Assembly (NCBI GenBank): GCA_900757705.1
Contig: CAAEOW010000141.1
Span: 1 to 9,578, forward strand
Length of the DNA stretch: 9,578 nucleotides
Direction: 5' to 3'
Source of the DNA: an uncultured Collinsella sp.
GTDB lineage: Bacteria; Actinomycetota; Coriobacteriia; Coriobacteriales; Coriobacteriaceae
Made by a program: the position numbers and the translations under genes. The notes below the pieces were generated by a model. The model had not been told where the DNA came from, did not search any database, and saw only the letters and a list, made by a program, of their open reading frames with translations. Numbering within the stretch: the stretch's first letter is position 1; every line of letters starts with the position of its first letter. Shown piece by piece: positions 5,929-9,578 of this stretch.

Positions 5929-7293
5929 CTACGCCTCCTCAACGGGGTCGACGGACAGGACAATCTCGTTAACACCCAGGTCGAGTGCGCGCTGAATTAC
6001 CTTTGCCGGTAGTGGGAAGCTCTCCATTACGCTCGGTTTAAACGGGCGGACCTTGCCTGCAAACAGCTCCTCGTCGCCTGCCAGAATGCGCACGCGGGCA
6101 GCATCGACCGGCCGACGTACGCGGAAGTTGAGCTTAGTGAGTGACACGGCCGTGATGCGTCCCGGCAGTGCGTAGCCTGCGATGCCAGCGGGGGAGACCG
6201 TGAGCTGGCAGCCCGCGCCCGCCACTCCCGCCGCGGTGCCGACAGCCCCCAACGCCCACGCCGCCGCAGCCGCACCGGCACGTTCGGACTCGGTCGTCAC
6301 GTTGTCGGCCAGGTCGTGCACGTGCAGCACGTTGCCGCAGGCAAATATGCCCGGCACGCCCGTCTGCAGGCTCTGGTCCACCACGGCACCGCGCGTACGT
6401 GGGTCCAGCTCCACACCCGCGGCAACCGAAAGCTCGTTTTCGGGAATCAGGCCCACCGAAAGCAGTAGCGTGTCGCACGGAACAACACGCTCGGTCCCCG
6501 GAATGGGTGCTAGGTGCTCGTCGACCTGACTCACCTCGACGGCCTCCACACGATCGTGCCCGATCACACGCGTGACCGTGGTAGACAGATGCAGTGGAAT
6601 GCCAAAGTCTTCCAGGCAGTTCTTAACATTGCGACGCAGGCCGTTGGCGTACGGCATGAGCTCGTACACACCCTCGACGGAAATCCCCTCGAGCGTGCAG
6701 CGGCGCGCCATGATCAGCCCGATGTCGCCCGAGCCCAAAATGACGGCGCGCGAGCCGGGTTTGAGGTTCTCGATATTGATGTATCGCTGCGCTAGGCCGG
6801 CCGTAAACACGCCGGCGGGTCGGCTGCCGGGGATCTTGATCTCGCTGCGCGTGCGCTCGCGGCAACCCATGGCAAGGACGACCGCGCGCCCGATGAGCTG
6901 CAGCATACCGGTGGGGCTCATGAGCGTGACGGTGTGGACCGCGGCGTCTTCCGCGGACTCGCCCGAATCAACCCCTATCACCATGCTGTCCAAGAACAGC
7001 GCAATGTTGGTCGCGCGCACCTGGTCGATAAAGCGATGCGCGTACTCGGGACCGGTGAGTTCCTGCTTAAAGTGCGACAGTCCAAAGCCCGGGTGAATGC
7101 ACTGTCGCAGGATGCCGCCCAGATGCTGCTCGCGCTCCACGATGGCCACGTGCGCGCCGGCCTTGTGCGCGGCAAGCGCGGCTGCCATACCGGCGGGGCC
7201 GCCTCCGATGACGACCACGTCGAAGGTCTGCGTCGACACTGGCGCTGCGGTTCCGGTCTCCGCGCGTTCGTCGCGCATATCAAACGTCGCCAT
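5929..7293 (-). CDS. NAD(P)/FAD-dependent oxidoreductase (partner of GlpA-like enzyme)
   Basis: Pyridine-nucleotide-disulfide-type flavoprotein of 454 residues. The N-terminal FAD-binding Rossmann motif VVIGGGPAGMAAALAAHKAG is at about residues 27-46, the second nucleotide-binding motif VILGSGDIGLIMARR at 184-198, and the FAD-contacting TGVPGIFACGNV at 311-322. CIHPGFGLSHF (65-75) is characteristic of this subfamily and replaces the CxxxxC redox disulfide of glutathione-reductase-type enzymes. No membrane segment or signal is seen, so it is probably cytoplasmic. ATG 7293 lies one base beyond the upstream stop, with AAAGGGGG (7303-7310) as ribosome site, so the two genes are tightly coupled. 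By context it likely passes electrons between the GlpA-like dehydrogenase and NAD(P) or another carrier. The true acceptor is not shown by the sequence. The ~20-residue low-complexity N-terminal lead before the Rossmann fold may be a later-start artefact or real. Confidence 0.92.
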   Translation of the reverse strand: MATFDMRDERAETGTAAPVSTQTFDVVVIGGGPAGMAAALAAHKAGAHVAIVEREQHLGGILRQCIHPGFGLSHFKQELTGPEYAHRFIDQVRATNIALFLDSMVIGVDSGESAEDAAVHTVTLMSPTGMLQLIGRAVVLAMGCRERTRSEIKIPGSRPAGVFTAGLAQRYINIENLKPGSRAVILGSGDIGLIMARRCTLEGISVEGVYELMPYANGLRRNVKNCLEDFGIPLHLSTTVTRVIGHDRVEAVEVSQVDEHLAPIPGTERVVPCDTLLLSVGLIPENELSVAAGVELDPRTRGAVVDQSLQTGVPGIFACGNVLHVHDLADNVTTESERAGAAAAAWALGAVGTAAGVAGAGCQLTVSPAGIAGYALPGRITAVSLTKLNFRVRRPVDAARVRILAGDEELFAGKVRPFKPSVMESFPLPAKVIQRALDLGVNEIVLSVDPVEEA

Positions 7294-7294
7294 C

Positions 7295-8758
7295 CTAGCG
7301 CACCCCCTTTAGCGGTCCCTCGACCAGCCAAGATCCGGCATCCTCCAACAGCACTTCGCTGGGGTCGCAGCCCAGCTCGCGGGCAAGGATCGCAACCACG
7401 CGGCTCTGGCAAAAGCCGCTCTGGCACCGACCCATGCCCGCACGGCAGCGCCGCTTGACGCCCTCGACCGAAACCGCACCCGGGCGGCGTCGAATCGCGG
7501 CCACGATCTCGGCCTCGGGCACCGTCTCGCAGCGGCAGACGATCTGCCCCCATGCGGGGTCGGACTCAATGAGCTCCTCCTTGCGTGCAAGCGGCGCACG
7601 GTCGAAGTCGTCCGGCGCGTGTCGAATCGGATCCCAATCGGCCCGTTCGCGCAAAGCAACGCCCGCCTCGCGCATCACGTGCTCCATGCGCTCGGCAATG
7701 GCCGGCGCGCTCGCCACGCCTGGCGACTGAATGCCCGCCGCCTGGAACAGGCCTGGCACCACGGCGGACTGCCCAATAAAGAAGTCGTTTGTTCCCTTGA
7801 TGACCGGACGCCCGCCGGCAAATGCGCGTACCACGCGACGCGTGTCCAGATCGGGCACCAGCTTGCGTGCTCCCGTCAGCAGCGCGTTCACATCGCTTGC
7901 GTAGGTCTGTGTGTCGCCCGGCTCGCGCACGGCAGCCGTCGCGGTGATCACGGTGTTGCCGTGGACCGTGCCCGTGACGATTACGCCCTTGGACACTGGC
8001 GTGGGCACGGGGTAGAGCGGCATGAGCGCGCGCGGCTCCTTGTCCAGCACCACGATGTTGCCCTGGCGCCAGACCATCTGGAACTCCTCGGCGCCCGCCA
8101 TATGCGAGATGTCCGCTGCACCGTTGCCCGCGGCGTTGATCAGATAGCGGCAGCGCACATCGCCGACAGGCGTCACCAGCGTAAAGTGCGCAGCCCCGTC
8201 GGTAGCCTCGCCGCCGGCAACCTCAATTGCTTCCACCGGAGCCGACCGAATAAACGTCACGCCGTTGGCCACGGCGTTCTCCAGCGCAGCGATGGCGACC
8301 TCAAACGGATCCACAAAGCCAGTGGAGGGACACCACAGCGCGCACGTCGCCTCGGCACTCGCGCGTGGTTCCAGCTCGCGGATGCGCTCGGGGCCGATAA
8401 TCGACAGTTCGGGCACGCCGTTGGCCACGCCATTCTGGCGCAGCTTCTCCAGGTGTGCGCGGTCTTCGTCGTTAAACCCCAGCACCATCGACCCGGTGCG
8501 GCGGAACAAAAATCCAAGCTCCTGGGCCCACGTGCCATATAGCTCGCAGCCGCGGGCGTTGACCTGCGCCTTTACGGTGCCCGGCGCCGGATCGTAGCCG
8601 GCGTGTACCAGGCCGCCGTTGGCCTTCGATGCGCCCAGGGCGACATCGTTGGCCGCCTCGACCACGCAAATGGTCAGGTCATAGCGCGCGAGTTGCCGCG
8701 CAATGGCACACCCGGTGATGCCCGCGCCCACAACCGCGATATCAAACGTTTCCGTCAC
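7295..8758 (-). CDS. GlpA-like FAD dehydrogenase with BFD-like [2Fe-2S] domain
   Basis: DAO-family flavoprotein, 487 residues, probably oxidising glycerol-3-phosphate or a related 2-hydroxy acid. The FAD Rossmann motif IAVVGAGITGCAIARQL is at residues 7-23, followed by the GASKANGGLVHAGY flavin region (42-55). The DAO fold ends near AGIQSPGVASAPAIAE (341-356). The C-terminal domain (about 405-455) has VCRC (C408, C410) and GMGRCQSGFC (C445, C450), the four-cysteine pattern of BFD-like iron-sulfur domains; C438 is an additional cysteine. The start is GTG 8758, immediately before the Rossmann fold, with GGGAGG (8763-8768) only 4 nt upstream. It is the first gene of the leftward operon with the FAD oxidoreductase and DUF1667 genes. 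No glycerol kinase or facilitator gene lies nearby, so the substrate remains open; L-2-hydroxyglutarate-oxidase-like activity is the main alternative. Confidence 0.9.
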   Translation of the reverse strand: MTETFDIAVVGAGITGCAIARQLARYDLTICVVEAANDVALGASKANGGLVHAGYDPAPGTVKAQVNARGCELYGTWAQELGFLFRRTGSMVLGFNDEDRAHLEKLRQNGVANGVPELSIIGPERIRELEPRASAEATCALWCPSTGFVDPFEVAIAALENAVANGVTFIRSAPVEAIEVAGGEATDGAAHFTLVTPVGDVRCRYLINAAGNGAADISHMAGAEEFQMVWRQGNIVVLDKEPRALMPLYPVPTPVSKGVIVTGTVHGNTVITATAAVREPGDTQTYASDVNALLTGARKLVPDLDTRRVVRAFAGGRPVIKGTNDFFIGQSAVVPGLFQAAGIQSPGVASAPAIAERMEHVMREAGVALRERADWDPIRHAPDDFDRAPLARKEELIESDPAWGQIVCRCETVPEAEIVAAIRRRPGAVSVEGVKRRCRAGMGRCQSGFCQSRVVAILARELGCDPSEVLLEDAGSWLVEGPLKGVR

Positions 8759-8775
8759 AGTGCCTCCCAGACAAG

Positions 8776-8790
8776 TTGACAGGCTGTCAA
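8776..8790. promoter_or_regulatory. 15-bp palindrome, candidate operator of the glp-like operon
   Basis: TTGACAGGCTGTCAA is a perfect inverted repeat of 6-bp arms with a 3-nt centre, 17 bp upstream of the GTG start of the leftward dehydrogenase gene. A further TGTC-like half lies beside it on the start-codon side. The position, between any promoter and the ribosome site, suits a repressor. The left half also reads as a consensus -35 (TTGACA) for a rightward promoter with TATGCT 15 nt on, so a divergent promoter reading into the repeat array is possible. The regulator family is unknown. Confidence 0.45.
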
Positions 8791-8804
8791 TAGGACTATG
8801 CTAC

Positions 8805-8949
8805 GGTCTGCAGACCCCCAGTGCAGCGGCAATGCGGCGAACAGCCCCACTGCATCCGCCAACGGCAGGCGTGGGCCGGCTCAGCACGGATGCCGGCCAC
8901 GTTAGAACGCGAGATCTTCCCGCCCAACCTCGCGGTCTGCGCCGTTACC
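8805..8949. other. Non-coding segment between operon and repeat array, GC-rich hairpins
   Basis: No credible gene is seen. GGTCTGCAGACC (8805-8816) is a perfect 12-bp palindrome. GTGGGCCGGC (8871-8880) can pair with GCCGGCCAC (8892-8900), nine GC-rich pairs with one bulged base and an 11-nt loop. No T-run follows. CAGTG and CACTG halves flank 8819-8851 weakly. The segment could be the leader of either the leftward operon or a rightward transcript through the array; I do not recognise a known riboswitch. Confidence 0.4.
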
Positions 8950-9444
8950 TGTTACAGATTGAGATGTTGAGTCCACAGGCGCACGTTCTTCTCGATCTGT
9001 AACAGTAAGAACTGTTTTTGGGTTCCAGATGTTACAGTTCGAGATTTAAGTTGGGGAGAGAATGGTTTGTCTCAATCTGTAACATCTGGGACTGTATTTG
9101 CCGAGTAACTGTTACAGATTGAGACATTCGGTGCGGACGGTTTTCTTTGTCTCGATCTGTAACAGTTAGCTGAGGATTTGGGTTCTAGATGTTACAGATT
9201 GAGACAAACCTTCCGACGGATTTTGAAGGTCTCGATCTGTAACAGTAAGAGAGGAAATTCGGCCTCAGTTGTTACAGATCGAGATTGAAGCCAGCGAGGG
9301 GATGTTTTGTCTCGATCTGTAACATTTGGACCCGATTTTGCCGAGTAACTGTTACAGGTCGAGATTGAAGTCGGGGAGGGACCCCTGTGTCTCGTTCTGT
9401 AACATCTAGACCCGGATTCCACTCCTGCCTGTTACAGATTGAGA
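8950..9444. repeat. Array of 13 alternating inverted 15-bp repeats at exact 40-bp pitch
   Basis: The forward unit (consensus TGTTACAGATYGAGA) starts at 8950, 9030, 9110, 9190, 9270, 9350 and 9430. Its reverse complement starts at 8990, 9070, 9150, 9230, 9310 and 9390. Each start is exactly 40 bp from the previous one, so all twelve spacers are 25 bp. The TGTTACAG part is invariant in all 13 units; variation is confined to the next three positions, and GAGA at the end is invariant. Spacers are not identical but several are related at 80- or 240-bp offsets. Each unit can pair with the unit on either side to give 15-bp stems with 25-nt loops. The outward flanks of two pairs extend the stem further: TAAC/GTTA around 9110-9164 and CCAGA/TCTGG around 9030-9084. 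No associated protein gene is in the window. Confidence 0.97.
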
Positions 9445-9544
9445 TGTTTGTGTCCGCACCAGCCCCGCCCCTAGCCGTGGTCCCATATAAACAAACCCCG
9501 TGGTAAACTTGACCGGACTGTTAATATTCCGAAAGGTACCCGTA
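9445..9544 (+). promoter_or_regulatory. Promoter and leader of the rightward gene at 9545
   Basis: TGGTAAACT (9501-9509) fits an extended -10 element (TGn followed by TAAACT). No good -35 is seen 16-18 bp upstream, where the sequence is around TCCCAT. Transcription would start near 9516. GAAAGG (9531-9536) is a ribosome site 8 nt before the ATG. The array ends about 56 bp before the -10, close enough to bind a regulator or to be part of a longer transcript. Confidence 0.5.
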
Positions 9545-9578
9545 ATGTCCAAGTACATCTCCGAGCTCATGTCGCCGC
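9545..9578 (+). CDS. Start of an unidentified gene, cut by the window edge
   Basis: ATG at 9545 opens a frame reading MSKYISELMSP up to the end of the window. Only 11 codons are present. It is supported by a good ribosome site (GAAAGG, 8 nt upstream) and an extended -10 promoter. The ISELMSP segment resembles the opening of a CBS domain, but eleven residues are too few for an assignment. Its importance here is that it is the nearest gene downstream of the alternating repeat array. Confidence 0.7.
   Translation, partial: MSKYISELMSP

Noticed and set aside
5925..5975. Upstream start extending the DUF1667 protein by 17 residues
   Set aside because: This part lies inside the preceding gene and is not DUF1667-like; ATG 5924 has a GAGGAGG site at normal spacing.
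7619..8542. Open frame of 307 codons on the plus strand opposite the GlpA-like gene
   Set aside because: Antisense shadow of a clear FAD-enzyme gene, low-complexity composition and no family match.
8703..9002. 99-codon plus-strand frame crossing the start of the leftward operon and the array edge
   Set aside because: It overlaps the real GTG start and the first repeat units, with no domain or conserved character.
9192..9422. 76-codon minus-strand frame inside the repeat array
   Set aside because: It is built from the repeat units and diverged spacers, has no ribosome site that stands out, and breaks no repeat symmetry; chance open frame.
8950..9444. CRISPR array
   Set aside because: Units are only 15 bp, alternate in orientation, and spacers resemble each other; no cas genes are in the window.

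Overview
The window looks like chromosomal DNA of a GC-rich anaerobic actinobacterium. The protein sequences and the hairpin-rich gaps suggest Coriobacteriia, probably Collinsella. That assignment is from memory of the families and was not tested by a search.

Layout from left to right: the C-terminal ~70% of valyl-tRNA synthetase (valS, +); a 280-bp gap with a 101-bp imperfect palindrome and a terminator; folC (+), folylpolyglutamate/dihydrofolate synthase; a convergent gap (3621-3969) packed with inverted-repeat elements; an M24 Xaa-Pro-type metallopeptidase (-); a second repeat-packed gap (5059-5525); and a tight three-gene leftward operon (5526-8758). The operon encodes a GlpA-like FAD dehydrogenase with a C-terminal BFD-like iron-sulfur domain, a pyridine-nucleotide-disulfide-type FAD oxidoreductase and a small DUF1667 cysteine protein. 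This triad is a known arrangement linked to glycerol-3-phosphate or related oxidation. A ~790-bp gap follows, then the first 11 codons of a rightward gene at 9545.

The most unusual part is 8950-9444. Thirteen copies of a 15-bp motif (consensus TGTTACAGATYGAGA) strictly alternate in orientation, and every copy starts exactly 40 bp after the previous one. The twelve 25-bp spacers are diverged but often related, so this is neither a CRISPR array nor a simple satellite. It lies between a leftward operon and a rightward gene.

The gaps around the peptidase gene hold three families of foldback element: a 33-bp hairpin (4 copies, both loop orientations), a 67-bp hairpin (2 copies; shared outer stem, private inner stem) and a ~160-bp element (2 copies; gap-free 102-bp core, different but internally complementary arms). 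One 33-bp copy appears to supply the -35 box of the peptidase promoter. No rRNA, tRNA, transposase or CRISPR array was seen.
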